Part shown: in pieces, positions 1 through 6,265 of the stretch | Layout of the letters: each line of letters begins with the position of its first letter | How positions within the stretch are numbered: the stretch's first letter is position 1 | DNA from: CAYUIG01 sp964444685 | GTDB taxonomy: Bacteria > Gemmatimonadota > Gemmatimonadetes > Longimicrobiales > RSA9 | NCBI GenBank assembly: GCA_964444685.1 | Contig: CAYUIG010000068.1 | Coordinates: 1 to 14,768, forward strand | Direction: 5' to 3' | Length of the DNA stretch: 14,768 nucleotides | Notes under the pieces: model-generated | Told to the model about the DNA's origin: nothing | Databases searched by the model: none | Seen by the model: the letters and a program-made list of their open reading frames with translations, nothing else | Position numbers and translations under genes: made by a program

Positions 1-563
1 AGGTCCGCCTGGAGCGAGCGCACGGAGTCGACGAGGCCGGACTCGCCCGCGTCGTGCAGCCGCAACTCCCAGTCGACCAGTTCATCGTAGAGCGCGAAGA
101 AGTGCTCCCACTCCGCGGCCTCGTCGCGCATGCGGGAAAGCTGAGCGAAGCGGGCGGCGAAGTCCTGTGCGGCGCGCTGCTGCCGGAGCTGCGCCCCCTC
201 GAGCAGCCGCGTCACGACGGAGAGCACCTGCCGCGGCGTGGCCGGCTTGACGAGGTACTCGTCCACTCGCCGGCCGATGGCCTCCACCAGCGTCCGGTCC
301 TCCTCCGACTTGGTCACCATGACGACACGCGCGTGCGGCTCGACCCGGCGCAGCTCGCCCAGCACGTCCAGCCCGCGCCGGCCCGGCATCTGCTCGTCCA
401 GCAGCACAAGGTCGTACGACTGGCCGCGCGCCAGCTCGAGCGCGTCGTCGCCGTTGGTGGTCGTATCGACGTCGTAGCCGCGCTGCCTCAGGAAGAGCAG
501 GTGCGGCTCGAACAGCTCGACCTCATCGTCGATCCAGAGGATCCGTTTCGTGGGAGCCTGCAT
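1..563 (-). CDS. porX: PorX-like response regulator, N-terminal part (runs off the left edge)
   Basis: The visible 187 residues are a CheY-type receiver followed by a charged helical stretch. From the ATG at 563 the acidic pair is D12-D13 (KRILWIDDE), the phospho-acceptor is D56 (DLVLLDEQMPG), the switch threonine is T84 (VVMVTKSEE) and the conserved lysine is K106 (YLVKP). The N-terminus and the TKSEE and VDEYLVKPA segments closely resemble PorX as I remember it, the Bacteroidota regulator linked to the type IX secretion system. PorX continues with a helical bundle and a PglZ/alkaline-phosphatase-like domain. Residues from about 120 fit the bundle, and the effector domain would lie outside the window. 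An in-frame ATG at 590 is an alternative start. I chose 563 because it gives the compact family N-terminus and has GGAGG just upstream, though only 2 nt away. The receiver call is very secure; the PorX assignment is likely but cannot be confirmed without the C-terminal domain. Confidence 0.8.
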   Translation of the reverse strand, partial: MQAPTKRILWIDDEVELFEPHLLFLRQRGYDVDTTTNGDDALELARGQSYDLVLLDEQMPGRRGLDVLGELRRVEPHARVVMVTKSEEDRTLVEAIGRRVDEYLVKPATPRQVLSVVTRLLEGAQLRQQRAAQDFAARFAQLSRMRDEAAEWEHFFALYDELVDWELRLHDAGESGLVDSVRSLQAD

Positions 564-628
564 GGCCTCCGCGGTGGGAGTAGGCGTCATCCCTCTGGTA
601 CACCGCGGGTTCCGAATGGTCCGGCCAA

Positions 629-656
629 GGGGCGGCGCGCACGCGCGCGCCGCCCC
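629..656 (-). terminator. GC-only hairpin after the beta-barrel gene
   Basis: A perfect 12-bp inverted repeat (GGGGCGGCGCGC / GCGCGCCGCCCC) with a 4-nt loop begins 8 bp past the stop codon of the upstream beta-barrel gene. In the direction of that gene it is followed by TTGGCCGG rather than a run of T, so it is not a classical intrinsic terminator. It may still end transcription or protect the 3' end, and it separates the barrel gene from the PorX-like gene. Confidence 0.5.
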
Positions 657-664
657 CGAGACGG

Positions 665-1183
665 TCAGTTACTGCCGCCGAGGAGAATGCCGAAGGTGAG
701 TACGAGGTGCTCCGCCCCGCCCAGCGTGAATCGGCCCTCGCCGTACGCGGAGAGGGAGCCCAGCGGGAAGCGGAGCCCGCCCAGGAGGTTGAGGCCGACG
801 TCGGAGCTGTCGCCGCCTACGTCACCGAACGGCGTGTCGACGTCGACGTTCGCGTTTCCGTAGGTGATGCCTGCGCCGACGTACGGATCGACGCCGGAAG
901 CGACCAGCGGCACGCCCACGTTCGCGTTGATCTCCCAGAACGAGCAGTCCAGCTCGTCGAAGCCGTCGCAATCCCACAGGAAGTAGTCGAAGCTGCCCAT
1001 CAGGAAGGTGCGGGAAAACGTACCGGTCGACGTGAACGGCACATCGATCTCGACCCGGCCACCGAAGCCGAGGTCGACTTCCGTGGAGTAGTTGGCCTGA
1101 ACGCCGAACCGCTGCGCCTCCGCCGCCCCTGCGCCCACCGCCATCAGTGCGAGCGCCGCAACTCCCATCCGCAGTGCCTTCAT
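665..1183 (-). CDS. small outer-membrane beta-barrel protein
   Basis: This encodes 172 residues. The N-terminus is a clear Sec signal peptide: MKALRM, a hydrophobic core of about 15 residues, then AEA|Q as the likely cleavage site near residue 23. The mature part alternates short amphipathic strands with Gly/Asp/Asn turns (for example VDPYVGAGITYG, LNLLGGLRFPLG, LSAYGEGRFTLGG), as expected for an 8-stranded OmpA/OmpW-like barrel. Two cysteines in CDGFDELDC could form a disulfide in an external loop. The start at 1183 is set by GGGAGG 4 nt upstream and by the signal peptide; the longer open frame upstream has no such support. It ends in Asn rather than the usual terminal aromatic residue. No specific function or porin class can be assigned. 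It is transcribed toward the PorX-like gene but separated from it by the hairpin at 629-656. Confidence 0.75.
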   Translation of the reverse strand: MKALRMGVAALALMAVGAGAAEAQRFGVQANYSTEVDLGFGGRVEIDVPFTSTGTFSRTFLMGSFDYFLWDCDGFDELDCSFWEINANVGVPLVASGVDPYVGAGITYGNANVDVDTPFGDVGGDSSDVGLNLLGGLRFPLGSLSAYGEGRFTLGGAEHLVLTFGILLGGSN

Positions 1184-1498
1184 CGTGCCTCCCTTTCCGA
1201 GTTCACGAGCACGCGGCCACCCCGGCCGAATGCCCGGTGCAGGGTCATCACCTCGGGACGTCGGCACCCCTGCTGCGCCGCACGTCCAGCCACCACACGT
1301 GCCGCCGAAGCTCAGATCGACGGGCACCACGATCGGCCCGGCTTCCTTCGTTCCTGGCCGGATCGATCCGGGACGCCATTCACGAGGAGCAGGAGCAGCA
1401 GCGTCGCGTTCGACAACACCCCGCCTCCCATCCCCTCGACGCGAAACCGCTCCAATAAAACGCGGTGACCCGCGAGCCTGCAACCACTTTCTTGCCGT
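1184..1498. other. 315-bp intergenic region, mostly empty
   Basis: This stretch lies between the glycosyltransferase stop and the beta-barrel start, both on the minus strand. It holds the glycosyltransferase terminator (1452-1474), a perfect 14-bp palindrome CCGGATCGATCCGG (1358-1371) and the ribosome binding site of the barrel gene (1188-1193). Several open frames cross it on both strands, but none has family-like sequence. I see no convincing sigma-70 promoter for the barrel gene, so its promoter is either atypical or too weak to recognise by eye. Confidence 0.6.
1452..1474 (-). terminator. intrinsic terminator of the LPS operon
   Basis: On the minus strand a short GC hairpin (CGCGG-GTCA-CCGCG) is followed at once by TTTTATTGG. 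It lies about 25 bp past the glycosyltransferase stop at 1499. The stem is only 5 bp but is pure G/C, and the T-rich tract is conspicuous in such GC-rich DNA. Confidence 0.6.
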
Positions 1499-2548
1499 TC
1501 AACGGGAAAGCTCCCGCTCCACCGTTGCGATCGCGGCCTCGACCGTCACCCGCTCCATGCCGCCCGGCCTGTTCTCCATGCTCGGCGGATAGTCCTCACC
1601 GGGATGACGTGCATATCCGTCCACAACCGCCTCCGGCCGCCGGTACGGGCCCGTCCGCCTGGGATTCGTGTAGCCGTACAGCCCGACCAGCGGCTTCCCG
1701 AGCGCGACCGCCATGTGCAGCGGGCCCGTGTCTCCGCTGATCACGATCCGGCTGCCATCCAGCAGCCAGACGAGACGGCGCACGCCGTCGCCGAGCGCAT
1801 CGATGACCGGCGCAGCCGCCAGCTCGCGGATCCGGTCCGAACGCTGCCGCTCACCAGCGGACGGTCCGCCGACCAGCATCGGCACGAGCCCGAAGTCCGC
1901 GTACAGCGCATCCGCGAGCTGCGCCCAGCGCTCCGCCGGCCAGTCCTTCTCCGGCTTGCTCGTCCCGATCACGAGCGACGCCGCGGGCCGGTCGAGCCGC
2001 TCGAAAAACGCGCGCTGCTCCGCACGCTCCGCATCGGTCGGACCCAGTCCCCACTCGACAGGTTCGGGATCGACGCCCAGCGCACGCACGAACTCGAAGT
2101 ACTGGTCCTGCACGTGCTGCACGGGACGCGGCGGGATCCTGTGCGTCGTGAACAGCCAGTTCAGGTCGCGCGCGCGCGCACGGTCGAAGCCGAGCTTCAC
2201 GCGCGCCGGCGCCATCTTCGTGATCAGCCCCGCCTTGAAGTAGACCTGGAGCGCGAGCGCGACATCGAACGTCCGTCCAGCCCACGTCGCGCGCAGCTCG
2301 CGATACGATCGCCACGCCTCGAGGCCGCGCCGTCTCCGGAACACGAAGAACTCGTCGATGGCCGGATGATGTGCGACGAGCTGGTGCGCCACCGGCTGGA
2401 TCACCCACGCGATGCGGGTCTCCGGCCACGCGCGCTTCAGCGCATTCGCAACGGGCAGCACGTGCACGGCGTCGCCCAGCGCACTGAGCATGACGATCAG
2501 CACGCTCTCCGGCGGCCGGCCGCCGAAGGGCGCGCGCGGATCAGCCAC
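1499..2548 (-). CDS. glycosyltransferase family 9 (ADP-heptose:LPS heptosyltransferase type)
   Basis: This 349-residue protein has the GT9 plan. The N-terminal Rossmann start is SVLIVMLSALGDAVHVLPV (about 15-33). A nucleotide-sugar region follows with SKPEKDWPAERW. The family signature is SGDTGPLHMAVALGKPLVGLYG (about 271-292). GT9 enzymes move ADP-heptose or related sugars onto the LPS inner core at the cytoplasmic face of the inner membrane. The start is GTG 2548, with AGGAGG 6 nt upstream; a longer frame to 2689 is only open sequence over the preceding gene. The GTG overlaps the end of the kinase gene by 8 bp (GTGGCTGA), so translation is probably coupled. The length is normal for the family. 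The pairing with a Kdo-kinase-like gene supports an LPS-core role, but the exact acceptor, and whether it is WaaC-, WaaF- or WaaQ-like, cannot be told from sequence alone. Confidence 0.85.
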   Translation of the reverse strand: MADPRAPFGGRPPESVLIVMLSALGDAVHVLPVANALKRAWPETRIAWVIQPVAHQLVAHHPAIDEFFVFRRRRGLEAWRSYRELRATWAGRTFDVALALQVYFKAGLITKMAPARVKLGFDRARARDLNWLFTTHRIPPRPVQHVQDQYFEFVRALGVDPEPVEWGLGPTDAERAEQRAFFERLDRPAASLVIGTSKPEKDWPAERWAQLADALYADFGLVPMLVGGPSAGERQRSDRIRELAAAPVIDALGDGVRRLVWLLDGSRIVISGDTGPLHMAVALGKPLVGLYGYTNPRRTGPYRRPEAVVDGYARHPGEDYPPSMENRPGGMERVTVEAAIATVERELSR

Positions 2549-3284
2549 GCAGCGCCTCCTCGAACGCCGCGAGTTCGTCCGCGCCCACCGTCTCACCCGA
2601 ATGCGCTTCGAGTTTGCGACGCGACCGGTGCAGCCGCTCGAGCATCCGCTGCCGCGCGCGCGCGCCGACCGTCCGCGCGACACGCGCACGATCGAAGTCG
2701 ATCAACCACGCACCATCGGCCGTCACCAGCACATTGCGCAGATTGAGGTCGGGATGCGTCACGCCCGCCTGCCACGCCTCCCGCAGCAACGCGCCGGCGG
2801 CCCTCCACGCCGCGACGCGTGCGGGCGCATCGAATCGTGAGGGGCCCAGCGTCGCCTCGAAGAGGTCGACGGAATCGGGCACGTACTCCGTGGCGAGGTC
2901 AGCGCGGTAGAACGCGCCGTGCGGGTGGATCACGGCGGCGACGATGCGCGGCGTGCGCACGCCGCGTGCACGGGCCTTCTCGCTGGCCGCGAGCTCGCGC
3001 CATGGACGCGGGCGCCCGGCGCGGACGTAGCGATCGACGAGCAGGTTCGCGAGCCGGCCGCCGCGCCGGTAATGGCGCACGACCCAGCGCGCGTCGCCCT
3101 CCTCGAGGACGTACGCGGCACCGCGGCCCGTGAGTGGAAAGGAAGTCGGGGAATCGGCGGCGTAGTCGTGCAGCGAACCGGTGACGCGCACCATCTCGCG
3201 CACGCGGTCGAGCGCCTCGTGCAGCGCGACGATCCGCGCGCCCGCGGCCGCGGCCTCGGTGTAGCCGACCGGCGGACGCGCCAC
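2541..3284 (-). CDS. kdkA: Kdo kinase-like / WaaP-family LPS core kinase
   Basis: This 247-residue protein has a small kinase fold of the 3-deoxy-D-manno-octulosonic acid kinase (KdkA)/WaaP type, which uses ATP to phosphorylate an inner-core sugar. Visible motifs are VVRHYRRGGRLANLLVDRY (about 68-86), typical of KdkA, the catalytic loop HPDLNLRNVL with D179 as base and N184, and the metal-binding IDFDRAR (D196/D198) in place of DFG. It has no signal peptide or membrane segment, so it should be cytoplasmic. The start is GTG 3284, lying 5 bp after the stop of the unknown gene upstream; GGAAG lies about 8 nt before it. The stop overlaps the glycosyltransferase start. Length and motif order match KdkA. 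A related sugar kinase of the RIO/WaaP group is the main alternative. The substrate is inferred from family and neighbours. Confidence 0.8.
   Translation of the reverse strand: MARPPVGYTEAAAAGARIVALHEALDRVREMVRVTGSLHDYAADSPTSFPLTGRGAAYVLEEGDARWVVRHYRRGGRLANLLVDRYVRAGRPRPWRELAASEKARARGVRTPRIVAAVIHPHGAFYRADLATEYVPDSVDLFEATLGPSRFDAPARVAAWRAAGALLREAWQAGVTHPDLNLRNVLVTADGAWLIDFDRARVARTVGARARQRMLERLHRSRRKLEAHSGETVGADELAAFEEALRG
2555..2560 (-). promoter_or_regulatory. Shine-Dalgarno AGGAGG deciding the glycosyltransferase start
   Basis: AGGAGG, 6 nt before GTG 2548, lies inside the last codons of the kinase gene. It supports the 349-residue form of the glycosyltransferase over the 396-residue open frame. 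Confidence 0.75.
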
Positions 3285-3289
3285 GCGCG

Positions 3290-3694
3290 CTACTTCCGCC
3301 GGTACACCGACACGCGCAGCGGCGGCTCTACCGTGTAGCCGAAGCGCAGCCGGTTCTCGCCGGCCTCCACGATCGTGTTCTGTGTGCCCACCGTCTTCGG
3401 CTGGTCGGTGCCCGGCTGGTTCTCGATCAGCAGCACACCATCGCCGGCCTCGCGCTCCGCCGCGGCCAGCTTCTCCGCCAGCTCCTTCAGCAGCTCGTCC
3501 TCCACGTCGCCCTGCACCGCGCCCGTCGCCGCCGCCGTCAGCGCCAGCTCCGACACCTTTTCGTGCGACGACTCGAACTCCTCCGTCGTCGCCTCGAGTT
3601 CACCATCCCGCTGGAACCCGATCTCCGTCATTGCGCGCGAATCGAAGTTCGGGCGCACGCTCAATACCTTCGAGCCGTACCGTCGAACGATCAC
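3290..3694 (-). CDS. conserved-looking protein of unknown function, first gene of the LPS operon
   Basis: This encodes 134 residues and I do not recognise a characterised family. It begins MIVRRYGSKVLSVRPNFDSR, with no signal peptide or membrane segment, so it is probably cytoplasmic. The middle (about residues 45-85) is rich in Ala/Glu/Leu/Lys and likely a long amphipathic helix (DELLKELAEKLAAAERE). The C-terminal third looks like beta strands ending in LRFGYTVEPPLRVSVYRRK. The start is GTG 3694, with GGAGG 9 nt upstream and a good promoter immediately before it. It is followed after 5 bp by the Kdo-kinase-like gene, so it is very likely co-transcribed with the LPS-core genes. No function is assigned. 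Its codon use looks like that of its neighbours, so it appears to be a real, native gene. Confidence 0.7.
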   Translation of the reverse strand: MIVRRYGSKVLSVRPNFDSRAMTEIGFQRDGELEATTEEFESSHEKVSELALTAAATGAVQGDVEDELLKELAEKLAAAEREAGDGVLLIENQPGTDQPKTVGTQNTIVEAGENRLRFGYTVEPPLRVSVYRRK

Positions 3695-3725
3695 CTGTCA
3701 CCGCCTCCGTGTTCGGTCGGGCGGG

Positions 3726-3755
3726 ATTATATCGGTTCAGGGAGTCGGGAGTCGA
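3726..3755 (-). promoter_or_regulatory. sigma-70-like promoter for the unknown-kdkA-GT9 operon
   Basis: On the minus strand TATAAT (3731-3726) is a perfect -10 in otherwise GC-rich DNA. TCGACT (3755-3750), 18 bp upstream, matches 4 of 6 bases of the -35 consensus. Transcription would start near 3719, about 25 nt before the GTG at 3694, with GGAGG in the short leader. The -35 lies inside the heptad repeat array. Confidence 0.6.
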
Positions 3756-3846
3756 GAGTCGAGAGTCTGGAGTCTGGTTTACAGCGGGAGGAAAACGGGC
3801 GGATCCGGTCGTAAACCAGTCTCCAGTCTCCCGACTCCAGTCTCGA
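3740..3846. repeat. two 7-bp tandem arrays in inverted orientation
   Basis: The left arm contains five consecutive heptads: GGGAGTC, GGGAGTC, GAGAGTC, GAGAGTC, TGGAGTC (3740-3774), then TGGTTTAC. Read on the opposite strand, the right arm (3811-3846) is GAGACTG, GAGTCGG, GAGACTG, GAGACTG, GTTTAC. The inner 20 bp (3763-3782 against 3811-3830) pair with 18 of 20 matches around a 28-bp centre. The element fills the gap between the TonB-like stop and the promoter of the LPS operon. It could act as a hairpin in RNA, or be a dispersed palindromic element. Confidence 0.8.
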
Positions 3847-3851
3847 TCCGT

Positions 3852-4568
3852 TCAGAGAACGATCGTATACCGAAACCACTCCGCCACGGCCTGATTGCCG
3901 CGGCGCGCGGGCTGGAACACCCACTCGGCGGCCTGCTCGCGGAGCTTCGTGTCGAACTTGCGGTCGCCGGTGCTGGGCGCGATGCGGGTGCTGTCCGGGA
4001 CCACGCGGCCGCGCGTGTTCACGAACACCCACACGTCCACTTCCTTGCCGCGCACCTTCGAGGGGCGGTCGGCGGGCGGGATGATCAGCGCGAGCGGCGA
4101 CGGCGGCAGCACACGGAACAGCCCCTCGTCCGAGGTGCCACCATCGCCCTGGCCGGTGCCGCCTTCCACGCCCGCGCCCTGAGCCTTTCCTACGCCCTGG
4201 CCCACCTCGCCGCGACCATCGACTTCGCTCGTCACGGCCACGACCGGCTCGACCTCGGGCTCGGGCTCCGGCTCCTTCTCCTGCTCGATCACCGGCTCCA
4301 CGATCGGCTCGGGGACGACCGGATCGGGCGGGACGACCTGCGGCTGCGCGATCCGCATGGCGATGACCTGCGTCCCACCCCCGGCCGCGGCCTGGTCGTC
4401 ACCGGCGCGCGGGCCCGCGGCGGCAAAAGGCGAGGGCGGGAGCGGGCGCTCGTTGCGGAAAGCCAGCAGGATGAGGACGTGCAGAACGACGGAGCCGATC
4501 AGGGCCGCCCACCACGCCCGCTTCCACCGGCGGTCGTGCTCGTCGTTCGCGCGCGTCATCTCGGTCAT
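3852..4568 (-). CDS. TonB-family energy transducer
   Basis: This 238-residue protein shows the TonB plan. A basic cytoplasmic N-terminus (DRRWKRAWW) leads into one transmembrane helix (about 18-37) containing the S-x3-H pair S26/H30, which in TonB couples to ExbB/ExbD and the proton motive force. A Pro/Glu-rich periplasmic spacer follows (EPIVEPVIEQEKEPEPEPE, about 86-104), then a Gly-rich stretch, then a TonB C-terminal domain (about 150-238) with VDVWVFVNTRGRVVPDS and AAEWVFQPARR. It should span the periplasm and energise outer-membrane receptors. No exbB or exbD lies in the window. The start at ATG 4568 (MTEMTRAND) has a weak AGGG 5 nt upstream; ATG 4559 is also possible. The open frame further upstream reads into the glpD promoter region. 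It is divergent from glpD. The substrate receptor is unknown. Confidence 0.85.
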   Translation of the reverse strand: MTEMTRANDEHDRRWKRAWWAALIGSVVLHVLILLAFRNERPLPPSPFAAAGPRAGDDQAAAGGGTQVIAMRIAQPQVVPPDPVVPEPIVEPVIEQEKEPEPEPEVEPVVAVTSEVDGRGEVGQGVGKAQGAGVEGGTGQGDGGTSDEGLFRVLPPSPLALIIPPADRPSKVRGKEVDVWVFVNTRGRVVPDSTRIAPSTGDRKFDTKLREQAAEWVFQPARRGNQAVAEWFRYTIVL

Positions 4569-4604
4569 ACTGCCCTGATGGTACCACCCCGGTTCGTCAT
4601 GGGT

Positions 4605-4643
4605 CCGGCCCGGTGGCGCCGGCCCGGTCCGATCCCGTAACGT
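4605..4643 (+). promoter_or_regulatory. candidate glpD control region: direct repeat and -10-like box
   Basis: The 81-bp divergent gap contains the 10-bp direct repeat CCGGCCCGGT twice (4605-4614 and 4619-4628), separated by 4 bp. TAACGT (4638-4643), a TANNNT-type -10, lies 6 nt before the GTG of glpD, and I see no Shine-Dalgarno there. This would fit a leaderless or nearly leaderless transcript with an operator just upstream. No good -35 is visible, so the call is tentative. Confidence 0.3.
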
Positions 4644-4649
4644 GCCGCC

Positions 4650-6263
4650 GTGACGTACGATCTGGCCATCATCGGCGGCGGCATCAACGGCACCGGCATT
4701 GCCCGCGATGCCGCGCTGCGCGGGCTCCGGGTCGCCCTCTTCGAGCGCGAGGACTGGGGCGCCGGCACTACCGGCGCGTCCACGCGCATGGTCCACGGCG
4801 GCGTCCGCTACCTGCTCTACGACATCCCGACGACACGGGTGTCATCCGAGGACGCCGGCCGGATCCGCCGCATCGCACCGCACGTCACGTGGCGCATCCC
4901 GTTCCTCTGGCCACTCTATCCCGGCGGCCGCTTCATGCGCGAGGCGACCAATGCATTCCTCGCCGCATACGATCCGCATGCGGCGCGGAAAGGTGGCTTG
5001 CGACACGCGCGGCTGTCGGCCGCGGAAGCGCGCGCACTCGAGCCCGGCCTCGCCGACGACGTGCAGGGCGCGCTCACGCTCGACGAATGGGGCTGCGACG
5101 TCTTCCGCCTCGCCGCACTGAATGCGCTGTCCGCCCGCGACGCGGGTGCGGAGCTGTTCCCGCACACCGAAGTCGTATCGCTCGTGCTCGACGGACGCAA
5201 CGTGCGCGGCCTGCGCGCGCGCGATCTTCTCGATGGCACGGAACGAACCGTCGATGCCGCGATCGTGATCAACGCCACGGGACCGTGGGCGGATCGCGTC
5301 GCTGCGATGGCCGACATCGAGCTGCGCATGCGACCCGGCAAGGGCATCCACGTCACGTTCGAGCGCCGCATTGGCAACTACGGCATCATGCTCGAGGGCC
5401 GCGACGGCCGCACCATGTTCCTCGTGCCGCACGGCGCGGAGACCATCGTCGGTACCACCGATGATGACTGGTTCGGCGATCCCGCGGATGTCGACCTGTC
5501 GATCGGGTCCGACGAAGTGGCGTACGTAATCGAGGCAGCGGCACGCGCGATTCCGCAGGCCGCGCAGTGGCGTCCCGTGCGCGCGTGGGCCGGCGTGCGC
5601 AACACGGTCTTCGAGTGGGGCGTCGGTGAGGACCAGCTGTCGCGCCGGCATGAGACACTCGATCACCTCGAACGCGATGGCGTCGACGGGCTGTTCTCGC
5701 TCGTCGGCGGCAAGCTCGCCGCGTACCGGATGCAGGCCGAGGAAGTCGTCGACCTCGCCCTCGAACGTCTCGGGCGACCCGGCGCGCCGTGCGTCACCGG
5801 CTCATCGCCACTTCCGGGTGCGTCGGAGCCACTGGACTTCGCCGCGCTGTCGTCGCAGTACGGCATACCGGCCGCGTCCATCGAACGCATCTGGCGACGT
5901 CTCGGCGCGCTGGTCCTCGAAGTCCTCGAGAATGCCGCGCCCGGCGAGCTCGCGCCCGTGTGCCGCGCCGAGGCCGTCACGGTTGCCGAGATCCGTCGCG
6001 CCGTTTCCGTCGAGGGCTGTCTCACTCTCGAGGATCTGCGCAGGCACGCCCACGTCGGCGCGGGTCCGTGCGATGGCTCCGACTGCGCGATTCCTGCCGC
6101 GCACATTATCGGTGAGATGCTCGGTTGGAGTGCAGAGCGGATGCAGGCCGAGATCACGGATTTCATGCAGCGCCGCTGGGCGCAGCGTCGCGCGGCCCTG
6201 CGCGGCGCCACGCTCGCACACGAGGAGCTGCTGCGCGGATCGCTGCCGGTTTCTGCGGACTGA
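4650..6263 (+). CDS. glpD: FAD-dependent glycerol-3-phosphate dehydrogenase (GlpD/GlpA family)
   Basis: This 537-residue enzyme oxidises sn-glycerol-3-phosphate to dihydroxyacetone phosphate, passing electrons via FAD to the respiratory chain at the inner membrane. The FAD fingerprint is DLAIIGGGINGTGIARDAA (4-22), followed by the STRMVHGGVRYL flavin-contact segment (44-55). Later come NATGPWAD, RAWAGVRNTVF and LVGGKLAAYRMQAEEV, typical of the family. The C-terminal region (about 436-500) resembles the BFD-type [2Fe-2S] domain of GlpA, but only C438, C474 and C479 are present. The residue two after C438 is A440, where GlpA has its second cysteine. Length matches GlpA (about 540) better than GlpD (about 500). 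No glpB or glpC follows, so a stand-alone oxidase-like role is likely. The start is GTG 4650, chosen because the FAD motif begins at residue 4. It ends 2 bp before the stop of the convergent M23 gene. Confidence 0.9.
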   Translation: MTYDLAIIGGGINGTGIARDAALRGLRVALFEREDWGAGTTGASTRMVHGGVRYLLYDIPTTRVSSEDAGRIRRIAPHVTWRIPFLWPLYPGGRFMREATNAFLAAYDPHAARKGGLRHARLSAAEARALEPGLADDVQGALTLDEWGCDVFRLAALNALSARDAGAELFPHTEVVSLVLDGRNVRGLRARDLLDGTERTVDAAIVINATGPWADRVAAMADIELRMRPGKGIHVTFERRIGNYGIMLEGRDGRTMFLVPHGAETIVGTTDDDWFGDPADVDLSIGSDEVAYVIEAAARAIPQAAQWRPVRAWAGVRNTVFEWGVGEDQLSRRHETLDHLERDGVDGLFSLVGGKLAAYRMQAEEVVDLALERLGRPGAPCVTGSSPLPGASEPLDFAALSSQYGIPAASIERIWRRLGALVLEVLENAAPGELAPVCRAEAVTVAEIRRAVSVEGCLTLEDLRRHAHVGAGPCDGSDCAIPAAHIIGEMLGWSAERMQAEITDFMQRRWAQRRAALRGATLAHEELLRGSLPVSAD

Positions 6264-6265
6264 AC

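Noticed and set aside
1312..1431. Small minus-strand frame of 39 codons with a run of six leucines, preceded by GAGGGG.
   Set aside because: The G-rich run sits directly against the ATG, the tail is Arg/Pro-rich and nothing supports conservation. It is too weak to call a gene, though a short membrane peptide cannot be excluded.
1455..1483. Promoter-like pair TTGCAG - 17 bp - TTTTAT on the minus strand.
   Set aside because: The TTTTAT is better explained as the T-tract after the hairpin at 1461-1474, so a terminator reading was preferred.
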